Origin: Paracoccus binzhouensis | GTDB taxonomy: Bacteria; Pseudomonadota; Alphaproteobacteria; Rhodobacterales; Rhodobacteraceae | NCBI RefSeq assembly: GCF_016446475.1 | Contig: NZ_JAEHFP010000022.1 | Span: forward strand, 1 to 44,025 | Reading direction: 5' to 3' | DNA length: 44,025 bases | Shown here: one piece after another, positions 34,633-44,025 of the stretch | How the letters are laid out: every line of letters begins with the position of its first letter | How positions within the stretch are numbered: the first letter of the stretch is position 1 | Translations under genes and position numbers: made by a program | Notes under the pieces: model-generated | What the model saw: the letters and a program-made list of their open reading frames with translations, nothing else | Told to the model about the DNA's origin: nothing | Database searches by the model: none

Positions 34633-35925
34633 TCAGTCCGCGAAGGGATCGGTCACGAGGATGGTATCGTCCCGCTCGGGCGAGGTCGAGAGCAGCGCGA
34701 CGGGGCACTGGATCAATTCCTCGATGCGGCGGACGTATTTGATCGCATTGGCGGGCAGGTCGGCCCAGCTGCGCGCGCCCTGCGTCGAGTCCTGCCAGCC
34801 CTCCATCTCCTCGTAGACGGGTTTCGCGCGGGCCTGCAGCGCCGCGGCGGTGGGCAGGTGGTCGTAATGCCGGCCGTCCACCTGATAGCCGGTGCAGATC
34901 TTCAGCGTCCGGAAGCCGTCCAGCACGTCGAGCTTGGTCAGCGCGATGCCGTCCACGCCCGAGATGGCGCAGGTCTGGCGCACCAGCACCGCGTCGAACC
35001 AGCCGCAGCGGCGCTTGCGGCCGGTGACGGTGCCGAATTCATGGCCGCGCTCGCCCAGGCGCTGGCCGTCGGCATCGTCGAGTTCGGTCGGGAACGGGCC
35101 TTCGCCGACGCGGGTAGTATAGGCCTTGACGATGCCCAGCACGAAGCCGATGGCCGAGGGGCCGAGCCCGGTGCCGCTGGCCGCCATGCCCGACATGGTG
35201 GTCGATGAGGTCACATAGGGATAGGTGCCGAAATCGATGTCGAGCAGGCTGCCCTGCGCGCCCTCGAACAGGATGCGCTTGCCGGATTTGCGGTAGTCGT
35301 TCATCACCTTCCAGACCGGCTGGGCGTATTGCAGCAGCTTCGGCGCGATCTCCAGCAGCCTGGCGCGCAGCTCCGCCCGGTCGATGGGCGCGGCGCCGAG
35401 GCCCTGGCGCAGCGCGTCGTGATGGGCGAGCAGGCGGTCGAGGCGCGAGTCCAGCGTCTCCTCGTCGCCCAGGTCGGCGACGCGGATGCTGCGGCGGCCG
35501 ACCTTGTCCTCATAGGCGGGGCCGATGCCGCGGCCGGTGGTGCCGATCTTGCTGGCCCCCGCGGCTTCCTCGCGCAGCTTGTCGAGGTCCTGGTGCAGCG
35601 GCAGGATCAGCGGGGTGTTTTCCGCGATCATCAGGTTTTCCGGCGAGATCTCGACGCCCTGGGCGGCCAGCTTGTCGATTTCGGCGAACAGCGACCAGGG
35701 GTCCAGCACCACGCCATTGCCGATGACCGCCATCTTGCCCTTGCGCACGATGCCCGAGGGCAGGAGCGACAGCTTGAAGACCTGGTTGCCGATGACCAGC
35801 GTGTGGCCGGCATTGTGGCCGCCCTGGAAGCGCGCGATCACATCGGCGCGTTCCGACAGCCAGTCGACGATCTTGCCCTTGCCCTCGTCGCCCCATTGCG
35901 CGCCGACGACCACCACATTGGCCAT
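34633..35925 (-). CDS. purA: Adenylosuccinate synthetase
   Basis: Joins IMP and aspartate with GTP, the first step from IMP to AMP. 430 residues. [20 protein letters not shown] holds the catalytic Asp and the GTP loop; [13 protein letters not shown] holds the catalytic His; other family regions are [34 protein letters not shown] and [15 protein letters not shown]. The start at 35925 is the normal family N-terminus. First gene of the purA / DUF2842 / thiN group. Confidence 0.97.
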   Translation of the reverse strand: MANVVVVGAQWGDEGKGKIVDWLSERADVIARFQGGHNAGHTLVIGNQVFKLSLLPSGIVRKGKMAVIGNGVVLDPWSLFAEIDKLAAQGVEISPENLMIAENTPLILPLHQDLDKLREEAAGASKIGTTGRGIGPAYEDKVGRRSIRVADLGDEETLDSRLDRLLAHHDALRQGLGAAPIDRAELRARLLEIAPKLLQYAQPVWKVMNDYRKSGKRILFEGAQGSLLDIDFGTYPYVTSSTTMSGMAASGTGLGPSAIGFVLGIVKAYTTRVGEGPFPTELDDADGQRLGERGHEFGTVTGRKRRCGWFDAVLVRQTCAISGVDGIALTKLDVLDGFRTLKICTGYQVDGRHYDHLPTAAALQARAKPVYEEMEGWQDSTQGARSWADLPANAIKYVRRIEELIQCPVALLSTSPERDDTILVTDPFAD

Positions 35926-36066
35926 AGTGCTATCCCCTTGCGGTCATGAATGCCGCGGCTGGTATAATGGTCGAACCGCGCGGGGGAAAGCGCATTCCGC
36001 CCGCAGGGCGAAATGCCGGGGGACGCGGGCGGGACCGGCGTCCCGCAGGGGGGCTTGCGCTGCCGC

Positions 36067-36083
36067 TGCAATGCAGCATTGCA
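36067..36083. promoter_or_regulatory. Perfect palindrome upstream of the DUF1127 gene
   Basis: TGCAATGC-A-GCATTGCA, 8-bp arms around a single central base, about 86 bases before the gene start and about 33 bases before a TAGATT -10-like element at 36117. The position suits an activator or repressor. The rest of the 243-base gap from purA is GC-rich and contains no gene I can support. Confidence 0.45.
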
Positions 36084-36168
36084 AAACAAGCCATGGCGGT
36101 CGGCATGCGGCTGCCCTAGATTTGGCGGCAGGGGAGGAAACCATTCGCCAACACCGAAAGGGTTTCCC

Positions 36169-36390
36169 ATGGCTACCATCTCGACCAACAGTTTCTCGCC
36201 CCGGCTGCCGGCGCTGTTCGACGCCTTCCTGAAATGGCTGTCGCGCGGCACCGAGGCCTATATCGCCCGGCAGTCGCGCCGCGCCGAGATCGAGGCGCTG
36301 GAGGCGAAATCCGACGCCGAACTGGCCCGCCTGGGCATCACCCGCGACCGGATCGTGCATTACGTCTTTGCCGACCGCTTCTTCCTCTGA
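36169..36390 (+). CDS. DUF1127 small basic protein (CcaF1/YjiS-like)
   Basis: A 73-residue protein. The C-terminal half is the DUF1127 pattern: RRAEIEALEAKSDAELARLG followed by ITRDRIVHYVFADRFF. The N-terminal part (LFDAFLKWLSRGTEAY) could form an amphipathic helix. A Rhodobacter relative, CcaF1, is reported to bind RNA and affect RNA turnover; that role is only suggested here. The ATG at 36169 has AAAGGG upstream. No CcsR-type small-RNA array follows; instead a strong hairpin ends the unit. Confidence 0.85.
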   Translation: MATISTNSFSPRLPALFDAFLKWLSRGTEAYIARQSRRAEIEALEAKSDAELARLGITRDRIVHYVFADRFFL

Positions 36391-36401
36391 TCCGGCAGGT
36401 C

Positions 36402-36426
36402 GCGGCGGCCGCCCATCGGCCGCCGC
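36402..36426. terminator. Strong hairpin between DUF1127 and the glutamine amidotransferase
   Basis: GCGGCGGCCG, loop CCCAT, CGGCCGCCGC: a perfect 10-bp stem 11 bases past the DUF1127 stop and 20 bases past the stop of the convergent gene. No T-run. Likely bidirectional. Confidence 0.65.
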
Positions 36427-36446
36427 CCGACCCGCGCGACCGCGAT

Positions 36447-37241
36447 TCAGGCGGCGCTGCGCAGCGGCCCGGGCCGGAAGGGCGTGATCGCCACATCGGC
36501 GCCGTCGAAGATGCAGAAGCTTTGCGCCGGCACTTCCAGCCAGCCGGTCTCGTCGCTCTCCAGCGGTTCCGAGACCACCGCGCGGCCGCCCCGCGTGTCG
36601 GACCAGCGGTGGAACAGGCTCGGCGCATGCTCGTCGCTGGCATAGCGCAGCGCATAGAGCCTTTGGCCATCCGAGAAGGCTGCCGTCAGCCGCACATGCG
36701 GCGCGCTGCCCCTTTGCCGGGCCAGCGCCTCGAATTGCGCGGTGGCCCGGGCCATGGCGCCGGCCGGATCGCCCTCCAGCCCCTCGCCCAGGGCCATCAG
36801 GAACAGCGCCTCGCTGTCGGTGGCGCCCTTGCGATGCGGATAAAGCTCGTCGGGGATCAGCACCTCGGCATGGCGGCGATAGGTGTCGTAGCCGCCGAAC
36901 TGGCCGTTATGCATGAAGCACCATTTGCCGACGACGAAGGGATGGCAATTGTTGCGGCTGGTCGCCGTGCCGGTCGAGGCCCGCACATGCGCCAGGAACA
37001 GATGCGATTTCACCGTGGCGGTCAGGCTGCGCAGGTTGCTGTCCGACCAGGCCGGCATGATGTCGCGGTAAAGCCCGGGCTCCTCGCGCTCGCCATACCA
37101 AGCGATGCCGAAGCCGTCGGCATTGACCGGGGTGTGACAGCGCGTCGCCCCGTGGCTTTGCCGGACCAGCGAATGGCCGGGCCGGCAGATGACATCCTCA
37201 AGATAGATCGGACTGCCGACATAGGCTGCCCAGCGGCACAT
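36447..37241 (-). CDS. Class II glutamine amidotransferase (YafJ/EgtC-like)
   Basis: A 264-residue N-terminal-nucleophile amidotransferase. Cys2 (MCRWAAYVGSPIYLED) is the expected nucleophile after Met removal. Other family positions: HTPVNADGFGIAWYG, FLAHVRASTG, HPFVVGKWCFMHNGQFGGY and GATDSEALFLMAL. YafJ-type enzymes have no known substrate; EgtC removes glutamate in ergothioneine synthesis, but no egt genes are nearby. The ATG at 37241 with AGGATA upstream gives the Met-Cys start; the frame is open to 37280. Confidence 0.9.
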   Translation of the reverse strand: MCRWAAYVGSPIYLEDVICRPGHSLVRQSHGATRCHTPVNADGFGIAWYGEREEPGLYRDIMPAWSDSNLRSLTATVKSHLFLAHVRASTGTATSRNNCHPFVVGKWCFMHNGQFGGYDTYRRHAEVLIPDELYPHRKGATDSEALFLMALGEGLEGDPAGAMARATAQFEALARQRGSAPHVRLTAAFSDGQRLYALRYASDEHAPSLFHRWSDTRGGRAVVSEPLESDETGWLEVPAQSFCIFDGADVAITPFRPGPLRSAA

Positions 37242-37308
37242 TATCCTGCCCCTTTCCGCGCTTTTTCCAAGGGCTAGCACGAAAAGCCTGACGAATCACC
37301 AAAAAGTC

Positions 37309-37599
37309 TCAGGCGGGGTTTTCTTCCACGATCACAAGGTCGCGTTCGGCCGCATCCCGTGCATGGGACAGCGCCGCCTGGTATTCGGCCGAGCGGTAGC
37401 AGGCCACCGCATCCTCGACGCTGGGGAAGCGCGCCACGACATTGCGGGCGCGCTCCTTGCCCTCGAGCTGCACGTAGCGCGAGCCGCGGGCCAGGAAGAC
37501 ACCGCCATGCGCGGCGATCGCCGGCCCCGCCAGCCGGGCATATTCGCCATAGGCCTCGGGGTCGGTCACGGTCACATGGGCGATCCACAAGGCGGTCAT
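37309..37599 (-). CDS. DUF1330 family protein
   Basis: A 96-residue protein of the dimeric alpha/beta-barrel type. DUF1330 marks: [20 protein letters not shown], then [20 protein letters not shown] and [20 protein letters not shown]. No catalytic role is known. Its ATG overlaps the alaS stop (ATGA), so it is translated after alaS. A 67-base gap separates its stop from the start of the amidotransferase gene. Confidence 0.9.
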   Translation of the reverse strand: MTALWIAHVTVTDPEAYGEYARLAGPAIAAHGGVFLARGSRYVQLEGKERARNVVARFPSVEDAVACYRSAEYQAALSHARDAAERDLVIVEENPA

Positions 37600-40253
37600 G
37601 CTTTCTCTCCGATCAGGGTTTCGACGGCCGAGATGGCGCTGTCGGCCGCGGCAAGGCTGGGCGCCCCGCCCTGGGCGCGGTCGGGACGGCCGCCGCCGCC
37701 CTTGCCGCCAAGCGCCGTGGTCGCGGCCTGCACCAGTTCGACGGCGCTGATCCGGCCGGTCAGGTCGGGGGTGACGCCCGCCGCCACCGTCGCCCTGCCC
37801 TCGGCCTCGGCCAGCACCACCACGGCGCCCGAGCCGAGCCGCGACTTCATCTCGTCGACCAGCGGGCCCAGTTCCTTGCCGGTCACGCCCTCGACGCGCC
37901 GGGCGATCAGCTTGATGCCGTTGATGTCCTTGGGCTTGTCCTCGGACCCGCCGCCCATCGCCAGCTGGCGCTTGAGCTGCGCGACCTCGTTCGCCAGCGC
38001 CTTGCGCTCATCGGCCAGGGCGCGGACCTTGTTCACCACATCGCCCGATTGCGCCTTGAGGATACCGGCGATTTCGGAAAGCTCGGCGTCCATACGGCGC
38101 AATTCGTCCATCGCGGCCTGGCCGGTCAGCGCCTCGATGCGGCGGATGCCGGCGGCCGATGCAGTTTCACTGGTCAGGGCGAACATGCCGATGTCGCCGG
38201 TGCGCGCCACATGGGTGCCGCCGCAGAGCTCCAGCGAATAGGTCCGGCCGCCGGTGCCCTTGCCCGAGCCTTCCAGCTCGCCCATCGAGACCACGCGCAC
38301 CTCGTCGCCGTATTTCTCTCCGAACAGCGCCTGGGCGCCCAGGGCGCGGGCATCGTCGGGGGACATGATCCGGGTCTCGACCGGGCTGTTCTGGCGGATG
38401 AACTCGTTCACCTCGCGCTCGACCTGCGCCAGTTCCTCGGGGGTCATCGCCTTGGCATGGCTGAAATCGAAGCGCAGCCGGTCGGGCGCGTTCAGGCTGC
38501 CGCGCTGCGCGACATGCTCGCCCAGGGCGCGGCGCAGCGCCTCGTGCAGCAGATGCGTGGCCGAATGGTTGGCGCGGATGGCGCTGCGGCGGTCGTGATC
38601 GACGGAAAGCTGCGCGCCCTGGCCGCGCTGGATCGTGCCCAGCGTCACCTCGGCGATGTGGATGAAGACGCTGCCCGATTTCTTGGTGTCGGTGACGCGC
38701 GCCGCCCCGGTCTCGGTCTTGATCAGGCCGGTATCGCCGACCTGCCCGCCGGCTTCGCCGTAGAAGGGCGTCTGGTTCACCACGATCTGCACCTGCTGGC
38801 CCTCGGTCGCCGCGTCCACCGCCGCGCCGTCCTGCACCAGCGCCAGGATCTGGCCCTCGCTGATCTCGGTGTCATAGCCGAGGAATTCGGTGGCGCCGTG
38901 CTGTTCGGCGATGTCGAACCAGATCGCGGCATCCCTGGTCTCGCCCGAGCCGGCCCAGGCGGCGCGAGCCTTGGCCTTCTGCTCGGCCATGGCGGCATCG
39001 AAGCCGGCGGTATCGACCGCCCGGCCCTTTTCGCGCAGCGCGTCCTGGGTCAGGTCCAGCGGAAAGCCATAGGTGTCGTAAAGCTTGAAGGCCGCCTCGC
39101 CCGGCAGGTTCGCGCCCTCGGGCAGCTTCGCGAGCTCGTCGTCCAAGAGCCGCAAGCCGCGGTCGAGCGTCTGCTTGAAGCGGGTCTCCTCGAGGTTCAG
39201 CGTCTCCTCGATCAGTGGCTGTGCGCGGCCGAGCTCGGGATAAGCGGCGCCCATCTCGCGCACCAGCGCCGGCACCAGCCGGTACATCACCGGATCCTTG
39301 GCGCCCAGCATATGCGCATGGCGCATGGCGCGGCGCATGATGCGGCGCAGCACATAGCCTCGGCCCTCGTTCGAAGGCATCACCCCATCCGCGATCAGGA
39401 AGCTGGTCGAGCGCAGGTGATCGGCGATGACGCGATGATGCACCTTGCCGGGACCGTCCGGATCGGCGCTGGTCGCATGGGCGCTGGCCTCGATCAGCGA
39501 CCGCATCAGGTCGGTGTCGTAATTGTCATGCTTGCCCTGCAGCAGCGCGCCGATCCGCTCCAGCCCCATGCCGGTGTCGATCGACTGCATGTCGAGCGCG
39601 CGCATCGAGCCGTCCTCGAACTGCTCGTTCTGCATGAAGACCAGGTTCCAGATCTCGATGAAACGGTCGCCGTCCTCATCGGCCGAGCCGGGCGGGCCGC
39701 CCCAGATCTGGTCGCCGTGGTCGTAGAAGATCTCGGTGCAGGGGCCGCAGGGGCCGGTCGGGCCCATGCGCCAGAAGTTGTCATCGGTCGGAATGCGAAT
39801 GATGCGGTCGTCGCTGAGGCCCGCGACCTTCTTCCAGATGGCCGCGGCCTCGTCGTCGGTGTGATAGACGGTGACCAGCAGCTTGTCCTTCGGGATGCCG
39901 AAATCCTTGGTCAGCAGTTCCCAGGCAAAGGGGATGGCGTCGGACTTGAAATAGTCGCCGAAGCTGAAATTCCCCAGCATCTCGAAGAAGGTATGGTGGC
40001 GCGCGGTATAGCCGACATTGTCCAGGTCATTGTGCTTGCCGCCGGCGCGTACGCATTTCTGCGCGGTGGTGGCGCGCTTGTAGTCGCGGGTCTCGACGCC
40101 GGTGAACAGGTTCTTGAACTGCACCATGCCCGAATTGGTGAACATCAGCGTCGGGTCGTTGCGCGGCACCAGCGGGCTCGATTCGACGACGCGATGGCCG
40201 TTGCGTTCGAAATAGTTCAGGAAGGTTGAGCGGATCTCGTTCAAGCTGGGCAT
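37596..40253 (-). CDS. alaS: Alanyl-tRNA synthetase
   Basis: Charges tRNA-Ala. 885 residues, full length. N-terminal class II catalytic core: [46 protein letters not shown]. The editing domain has the zinc-binding [12 protein letters not shown] and [13 protein letters not shown]. The C-terminal domain has the glycine-rich [15 protein letters not shown] near the end. Followed by DUF1330 with a four-base overlap. The upstream neighbour is recA on the same strand, separated by 293 bases. Confidence 0.98.
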   Translation of the reverse strand: MPSLNEIRSTFLNYFERNGHRVVESSPLVPRNDPTLMFTNSGMVQFKNLFTGVETRDYKRATTAQKCVRAGGKHNDLDNVGYTARHHTFFEMLGNFSFGDYFKSDAIPFAWELLTKDFGIPKDKLLVTVYHTDDEAAAIWKKVAGLSDDRIIRIPTDDNFWRMGPTGPCGPCTEIFYDHGDQIWGGPPGSADEDGDRFIEIWNLVFMQNEQFEDGSMRALDMQSIDTGMGLERIGALLQGKHDNYDTDLMRSLIEASAHATSADPDGPGKVHHRVIADHLRSTSFLIADGVMPSNEGRGYVLRRIMRRAMRHAHMLGAKDPVMYRLVPALVREMGAAYPELGRAQPLIEETLNLEETRFKQTLDRGLRLLDDELAKLPEGANLPGEAAFKLYDTYGFPLDLTQDALREKGRAVDTAGFDAAMAEQKAKARAAWAGSGETRDAAIWFDIAEQHGATEFLGYDTEISEGQILALVQDGAAVDAATEGQQVQIVVNQTPFYGEAGGQVGDTGLIKTETGAARVTDTKKSGSVFIHIAEVTLGTIQRGQGAQLSVDHDRRSAIRANHSATHLLHEALRRALGEHVAQRGSLNAPDRLRFDFSHAKAMTPEELAQVEREVNEFIRQNSPVETRIMSPDDARALGAQALFGEKYGDEVRVVSMGELEGSGKGTGGRTYSLELCGGTHVARTGDIGMFALTSETASAAGIRRIEALTGQAAMDELRRMDAELSEIAGILKAQSGDVVNKVRALADERKALANEVAQLKRQLAMGGGSEDKPKDINGIKLIARRVEGVTGKELGPLVDEMKSRLGSGAVVVLAEAEGRATVAAGVTPDLTGRISAVELVQAATTALGGKGGGGRPDRAQGGAPSLAAADSAISAVETLIGEKA

Positions 40254-40546
40254 ATCGGGCCTTCATGGCAAAGCGGTCTTTCCGGCCGGGACCGGGTTGT
40301 CGCCCGGTCTAGCCCCAGCCATGGCGGCTGTCCAGCAATCCCGCATGAATCCCGCATGGGCCGCGCGCCGGTCCCGGCGGCCTCCATGCGCGAATCGCGG
40401 CAGGGACGCCTTGCGCACCCCATCGAGGGTCGCGCGAGGCGCGGGGACCAGGCCCCGGGACCGGCGGCCACCGCGCGGGGCTGCCCGTGCTTCCGGGATC
40501 GAGCCCAGCATCGGGGCATCGCAACGGAAAGCCGCGCAGGCCCCGA
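40254..40546. other. Intergenic region between recA and alaS
   Basis: GC-rich, with no gene that I can support. It contains an 11-bp tandem repeat (AATCCCGCATG at 40337-40347 and 40348-40358) and a possible recA terminator formed by ATCGGGGC (40510-40517) and GCCCCGAT (40540-40547), with a 22-base loop. The alaS promoter should also be in it but I could not place it. Confidence 0.5.
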
Positions 40547-41617
40547 TCAATCCTCGGTCAGCGCCTCGTCGCCCTCGTCCGAAGCGCCGAAATCCAGGCC
40601 ATGACTGGCGCGGATCTTGTCCTCGATCGCATAGGCCACGTCGGGGTTGTCGCGCAGATATTGCTTGGCATTCTCGCGGCCCTGGCCGATGCGCTCGTCG
40701 CCATAGGAATACCAGCTGCCCGACTTCTCGACCACGCCGGCCTTGATGCCAAGGTCGAGCAGCTCGCCGACCTTCGAGATGCCCTCGCCATACATGATGT
40801 CGAACTCGACCTGGCGGAAGGGCGGCGCGACCTTGTTCTTGACCACCTTGACCCGGGTGGTGTTGCCGACCACCTCGTCGCGGTCCTTGATCGAGCCGGT
40901 GCGGCGGATGTCGAGCCGTACCGAGGCATAGAATTTCAAGGCGTTGCCGCCGGTCGTGGTTTCGGGGTTGCCGAACATCACCCCGATCTTCATGCGGATC
41001 TGGTTGATGAAGATCACCATGCAGTTGCTGCGCCCGATGCTGGCGGTCAGCTTGCGCATCGCCTGGCTCATCAGCCGGGCCTGGCTGCCCATCTGCATGT
41101 CGCCCATGTCGCCCTCGATCTCGGACTTCGGCGTCAGCGCCGCCACCGAATCGACCACGACCAGGCTGACCGCGCCCGAGCGCACCAGCGTATCCACGAT
41201 CTCCAGCGCCTGTTCGCCGGTGTCGGGCTGGCTGATCAGCAGCTCGTCCAGGTTCACGCCCAGCTTCTTGGCATATTGCGGGTCCAGCGCATGTTCGGCA
41301 TCGACGAAGGCACAGACGCCGCCCTTCTTCTGCTCCTCGGCCACGACATGCAGCGTCAGCGTGGTCTTGCCCGAGCTTTCCGGGCCGAAGATCTCGATGA
41401 TCCGGCCCTTGGGCAGGCCGCCGATCCCCAGGGCGATGTCGAGCCCCAGCGAGCCGGTCGAGGTCGCCTCGATCTCGGCCACCGGGCTGTCGGCGCCCAG
41501 CTTCATGATCGAGCCCTTGCCGAACTGCCGTTCGATCTGGGCCAGGGCGCTGTCCAGCGCCTTCTGCTTGTCTGCGGATCGCTTGTCGTTCATGTCGAAA
41601 AGTGTTGCCCCTGCCAT
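40547..41617 (-). CDS. recA: Recombinase RecA
   Basis: Strand-exchange ATPase and activator of LexA self-cleavage. 356 residues. Walker [11 protein letters not shown], the MAW region, Walker [13 protein letters not shown], loop L1 [20 protein letters not shown] (approximately), and [22 protein letters not shown] around loop L2. The acidic C-terminus is [11 protein letters not shown] second Met at residue 9 ([17 protein letters not shown]) is an alternative start. An alphaproteobacterial LexA box lies upstream, so it should be SOS-induced. Confidence 0.98.
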   Translation of the reverse strand: MAGATLFDMNDKRSADKQKALDSALAQIERQFGKGSIMKLGADSPVAEIEATSTGSLGLDIALGIGGLPKGRIIEIFGPESSGKTTLTLHVVAEEQKKGGVCAFVDAEHALDPQYAKKLGVNLDELLISQPDTGEQALEIVDTLVRSGAVSLVVVDSVAALTPKSEIEGDMGDMQMGSQARLMSQAMRKLTASIGRSNCMVIFINQIRMKIGVMFGNPETTTGGNALKFYASVRLDIRRTGSIKDRDEVVGNTTRVKVVKNKVAPPFRQVEFDIMYGEGISKVGELLDLGIKAGVVEKSGSWYSYGDERIGQGRENAKQYLRDNPDVAYAIEDKIRASHGLDFGASDEGDEALTED

Positions 41618-41679
41618 GCGGTCCTCATGCTTATTTCACACCCCGCCACCCGGGGCAATCAGCGCCCGCCCGCCATTTT

Positions 41680-41694
41680 GTTCACGGGTTGTTC
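41680..41694. promoter_or_regulatory. LexA (SOS) box of recA
   Basis: GTTC-N7-GTTC (read as GAAC-N7-GAAC on the recA strand), an exact match to the direct-repeat alphaproteobacterial SOS box, 63 bases upstream of the recA start. Confidence 0.85.
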
Positions 41695-41785
41695 CTATCT
41701 GCGCCCTCCGGCGCAAAATTGCAAGTCCTGCTTCGCGAATCGGTCAGGGCCGTGCCCTTCCCCACGCCAGATTGCCGACGAAGGA

Positions 41786-41800
41786 TTAAGAAATGGTTTA
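41786..41800. promoter_or_regulatory. Near-match to a CtrA box before the sulfotransferase-like gene
   Basis: TTAA-N7-TTTA, one base from the TTAA-N7-TTAA consensus, 59 bases upstream of the gene start at 41859. Noted because cckA, a kinase of the CtrA pathway, is the next gene. Such AT-rich near-matches can occur by chance. Confidence 0.3.
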
Positions 41801-41858
41801 CAGCCGCAGGGCGAATGGCTAATCCACCGGCGTGCCGCAACGGCTTGAAGAGTCGGGA

Positions 41859-42443
41859 ATGCTGATATTCTGGGAAAGACGTCTGGTCTTCCTCGCCACG
41901 CCGAAAGCCGGGTCCACCGCCATCGAATCCGCGCTCGAACCGCTGGCCGAACTGGCGGTCAGGCGCCCGGCGGCGCTGAAACATGCCGACCTGCGCAGCT
42001 ATCGCCGCCATGTCGAGCCCTGGCTGCATTCGGCCACCGGCGACCGTTTCACCACCGTAGCACTGATGCGCGAGCCGCTGGGCTGGCTGCGCAGTTGGTA
42101 TCGCTTTCGCCTGCGCGACGACGGCGAGGCGCCCGAACATGTCATGCAGGGCGTCAGCTTCGCCGATTTCGCCCGGGCCTATGCCGATCCCGAGGGTCCG
42201 CAGATCGCCCGGGTGGGCAGCCAGGCCGATTTCCTGACCCAGGCCGGGGACCGGGTGGACCGCATCTTCCGCTATGAGGACATGGAGGCCTTCACGCATT
42301 TCCTCGAGGACCGGCTGGATTGCGCCATCAGCCTGCCCCGCGTCAACGTGCCGCCGGCCGTGGATGTCAGCCTGAGCCCCGAACAGGAAACGCGCCTGCG
42401 CGGCGTGATGGAGCGCGACTTCCGGCTTTATGACACGCTCTGA
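41859..42443 (+). CDS. Sulfotransferase family protein
   Basis: A 194-residue protein with the two PAPS-binding signatures of the family: FLATPKAGSTAIESALEPL near the start (5'-phosphosulfate loop) and ALMREPLGWLRSWYRFRLRD about residue 65 (3'-phosphate region), then VDRIFRYEDMEAFTHFLED. No membrane anchor or signal peptide, so cytosolic. It is short for the family but has both signatures. The ATG at 41859 is used; a GTG at 41832 would add nine residues. It lies between recA (divergent) and cckA (convergent). Acceptor unknown. Confidence 0.82.
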   Translation: MLIFWERRLVFLATPKAGSTAIESALEPLAELAVRRPAALKHADLRSYRRHVEPWLHSATGDRFTTVALMREPLGWLRSWYRFRLRDDGEAPEHVMQGVSFADFARAYADPEGPQIARVGSQADFLTQAGDRVDRIFRYEDMEAFTHFLEDRLDCAISLPRVNVPPAVDVSLSPEQETRLRGVMERDFRLYDTL

Positions 42444-42467
42444 CCGCCGTCCAGGCAAGCCCCACCC

Positions 42468-44025
42468 CTAGCGCTCGGCCCGTTCCAGCTGCCGCGTCAC
42501 CAGCGCCGTCAGGTCCGAAAGCGAGAAGGGCTTCGGCAGGAAGGCCGCATCCGGGACCGGCGGCCGCCCTTCCGAGAAGATGTCCTCGGCATAGCCCGAC
42601 ATGAAGATCACCCGGGTATCCGGCCTATCGCGCAGCGCGGTGCACACCCAGGCGGGACCATCCATGCCAGGCATCACCACATCGGTCACGAAGACGTCCA
42701 CCACCAGGCGCTGATCGGCCAGCAGCGACAGCGCATCCTCGGCGCAGGCAGCCTCGAGCACGTTGAATCCCTGCAGCTTCAGCGCCCGGCTGGCGAAGGC
42801 GCGGACCGGGGCCTCGTCCTCGACCAGAAGAACGGTGGCCTCGAGCTCGCGCCGGGCGCGGATCGCGCTGCCGGCCGCGGACGGTTCGGGCGCCTCGGTC
42901 ACCGCGTCCCGGTCATGCGCGGGGAAGAACAGCGAAAAGCAGCTGCCCTCGCCGGGGGTGCTGTCGCAGAAGATGTAGCCGCCGGTCTGCTTGACGATGC
43001 CATAGGCGGTCGAGAGGCCCAGGCCAGTCCCCTCGCCGGTGCGCTTGGTGGTGAAGAAGGGCTCGAAGATCTTGGCCAGGTCGTCGGCGGCGATGCCGCA
43101 TCCCTGGTCGCGGACCTGCACGCGCACGTAGTCCCCGGCCGGCAGGGTGGCACGACCGAAGGCGGCCGGACTCTCCAGCCGGACATTGTCGGTGCAGATG
43201 GTGATGTCGCCACCATCCGGCATGGCATCGCGGGCATTCACCACCAGGTTCATGATCACCTGCTCGAGCTGGCGGCGGTCGGCGCGGATCATCCGCAGCG
43301 ACGGGTCGTGGTCGAAGGTCAGCACGATCCGCTCGCCCACCAGGCGGTTCAGCAGATGCGTCAGGTCCGACAGCGTGTCGCGCAGGTCCATGATCTGCGG
43401 CTTCAGCGTCTGCTTGCGCGAAAAGGCCAGCAATTGCCGCACCAGCGCCGCGGCGCGATTGGCATTCTGGCTGATCTGGTCCAGATCGGCGTAATCGGGA
43501 TCGCCCTTGTCGTGGCGTAGCATCAGCAGGTCGCAATGCCCGGTGATCGCCGTCAGCAGATTGTTGAAATCATGGGCGATTCCGCCAGCCAGCTGGCCGA
43601 TCGCCTGCATCTTCTGGCTTTGCACGAACTGCGCCTCGAGCGTCTTCAGCGCGCTGGCATCGGACAGCACCGCGGTGACGCAATCGTCCCGCCCGCGGGT
43701 CAGCGAGACCTGCACGAAACGCTCGGGCCCCTCGGCCCTGACATGCAGCACCTCGGTGCCGCCCAGGGTGCGGCCGGCACAGACATCGGCGACCCAGTCG
43801 CCCAGTTCGCGGCCCAGCCCGTCGAGCAGGCCCGAGAGGTTCTGGCCGGCGACCTCGCCGCCCAGCAACTGGCAGGCGGCGGCATTGGCCCGCTGGATCC
43901 CGGCCGCGGGATCCAGCACCAGCACCGCCACCGGCAGCAGGTCGAAATCGTCGCCGCCGGTCCGGGGCGCGGCCTGCGGCGGCGCCGGGCGCTCGGCCGC
44001 GGCCGCCTGCCAGAGCTGCACCGCC
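42468..44025 (-). CDS. cckA: Cell-cycle hybrid histidine kinase CckA, 5' end missing
   Basis: About 519 residues of a hybrid kinase whose N-terminus, including any membrane part, lies beyond the window. In order: a PAS domain (LLPVAVLVLDPAAGIQRANA), the phosphoacceptor GQLAGGIAHDFNNLLTAITG, N box NLVVNARDAM, G1 DQGCGIAADDLAKIFEPFF, G2 GEGTGLGLSTAYG, and a receiver domain with VLLVEDEAPVRAFA, the phospho-Asp in VFVTDVVMPGMDG, and FLPKPFSL. HDFNNLL and the single C-terminal receiver match CckA, which feeds phosphate through ChpT to CtrA in alphaproteobacteria. It also controls gene transfer agents in Rhodobacter relatives; nothing here shows that for this organism. Confidence 0.9.
   Translation of the reverse strand, partial: AVQLWQAAAAERPAPPQAAPRTGGDDFDLLPVAVLVLDPAAGIQRANAAACQLLGGEVAGQNLSGLLDGLGRELGDWVADVCAGRTLGGTEVLHVRAEGPERFVQVSLTRGRDDCVTAVLSDASALKTLEAQFVQSQKMQAIGQLAGGIAHDFNNLLTAITGHCDLLMLRHDKGDPDYADLDQISQNANRAAALVRQLLAFSRKQTLKPQIMDLRDTLSDLTHLLNRLVGERIVLTFDHDPSLRMIRADRRQLEQVIMNLVVNARDAMPDGGDITICTDNVRLESPAAFGRATLPAGDYVRVQVRDQGCGIAADDLAKIFEPFFTTKRTGEGTGLGLSTAYGIVKQTGGYIFCDSTPGEGSCFSLFFPAHDRDAVTEAPEPSAAGSAIRARRELEATVLLVEDEAPVRAFASRALKLQGFNVLEAACAEDALSLLADQRLVVDVFVTDVVMPGMDGPAWVCTALRDRPDTRVIFMSGYAEDIFSEGRPPVPDAAFLPKPFSLSDLTALVTRQLERAER

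Noticed and set aside
35963..35968. Exact TATAAT on the plus strand between purA and the DUF1127 gene
   Set aside because: The best -35 partner (TTGCGG at 35938) would need a 19-base spacer and the element is 200 bases from the DUF1127 start. Kept only as a remark, not as a promoter.
40263..40550. Several overlapping 70-95 codon frames in the recA-alaS gap
   Set aside because: They occur on both strands in the same GC-rich DNA, lack ribosome sites and resemble nothing I know.
40547..44025. Gene transfer agent or prophage near recA and cckA
   Set aside because: No capsid, portal, terminase or tail gene is present; the association is only through known regulators.

Overview
The window is a high-GC (roughly two-thirds G+C) stretch of an alphaproteobacterial chromosome. 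Gene content and protein style point to Rhodobacteraceae, most likely Paracoccus: a CckA-type kinase near recA, a class II DAHP synthase, a UbiH-family hydroxylase, DUF1127 and DUF2842 small proteins, and a GTTC-N7-GTTC LexA box upstream of recA. The genus is an inference from memory of such genomes. I supported 40 protein genes, two of them cut by the window ends, and saw no tRNA, rRNA, CRISPR array, insertion sequence or prophage. Base composition looks even throughout.

Layout. 1-1172: a DNA glycosylase (partial) and an FCD-type GntR regulator on the minus strand. 1237-4884: a HAD nucleotidase, a tiny membrane protein, a UbiH-family hydroxylase and radA. 4937-7195: cvpA and purF. 7252-9469: a coupled minus-strand gmk / gamma-carbonic anhydrase / phoR-like group. 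9660-17573: a PAS protein, class II DAHP synthase, a GlxA-type regulator, glmU-glmS, gph and bacterioferritin, with bfd just beyond to 17811. 17932-22323: queA, an MFS transporter, DUF924 and lipoamide dehydrogenase. 22410-33732: the accessory part, with an M20 amidohydrolase, a TonB-dependent siderophore-type receptor and a double-domain peptide/opine ABC ATPase on the minus strand, and divergently two tandem solute-binding proteins and two permeases on the plus strand. 33771-44025: thiN, DUF2842 and purA; DUF1127; a class II glutamine amidotransferase; DUF1330 and alaS; recA; a sulfotransferase-like gene; and cckA (partial).

How the genes fit together. Most are housekeeping: purine synthesis (purF, purA, gmk), amino-sugar and cell-wall precursors (glmU, glmS), iron storage and release (bfr, bfd), DNA repair (radA, recA, glycosylase), tRNA modification and charging (queA, alaS). 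The most system-like segment is 22410-33732, which holds every layer of an uptake route: outer-membrane receptor, two periplasmic binding proteins, inner-membrane channel, ATPase and a cytosolic amide hydrolase. The two binding proteins carry eight cysteines each at identical spacing. I read this as a candidate import-and-cleavage locus for a peptide-like or metallophore-like compound; the substrate cannot be told from sequence.

At the DNA level the most notable items are a perfect operator-like palindrome between the GntR gene and its divergent neighbour, a long inverted repeat upstream of radA that shares a core with two other intergenic sites, a terminator-like hairpin whose base pairs include the stop codons of two convergent genes, and a palindrome upstream of the DUF1127 gene.
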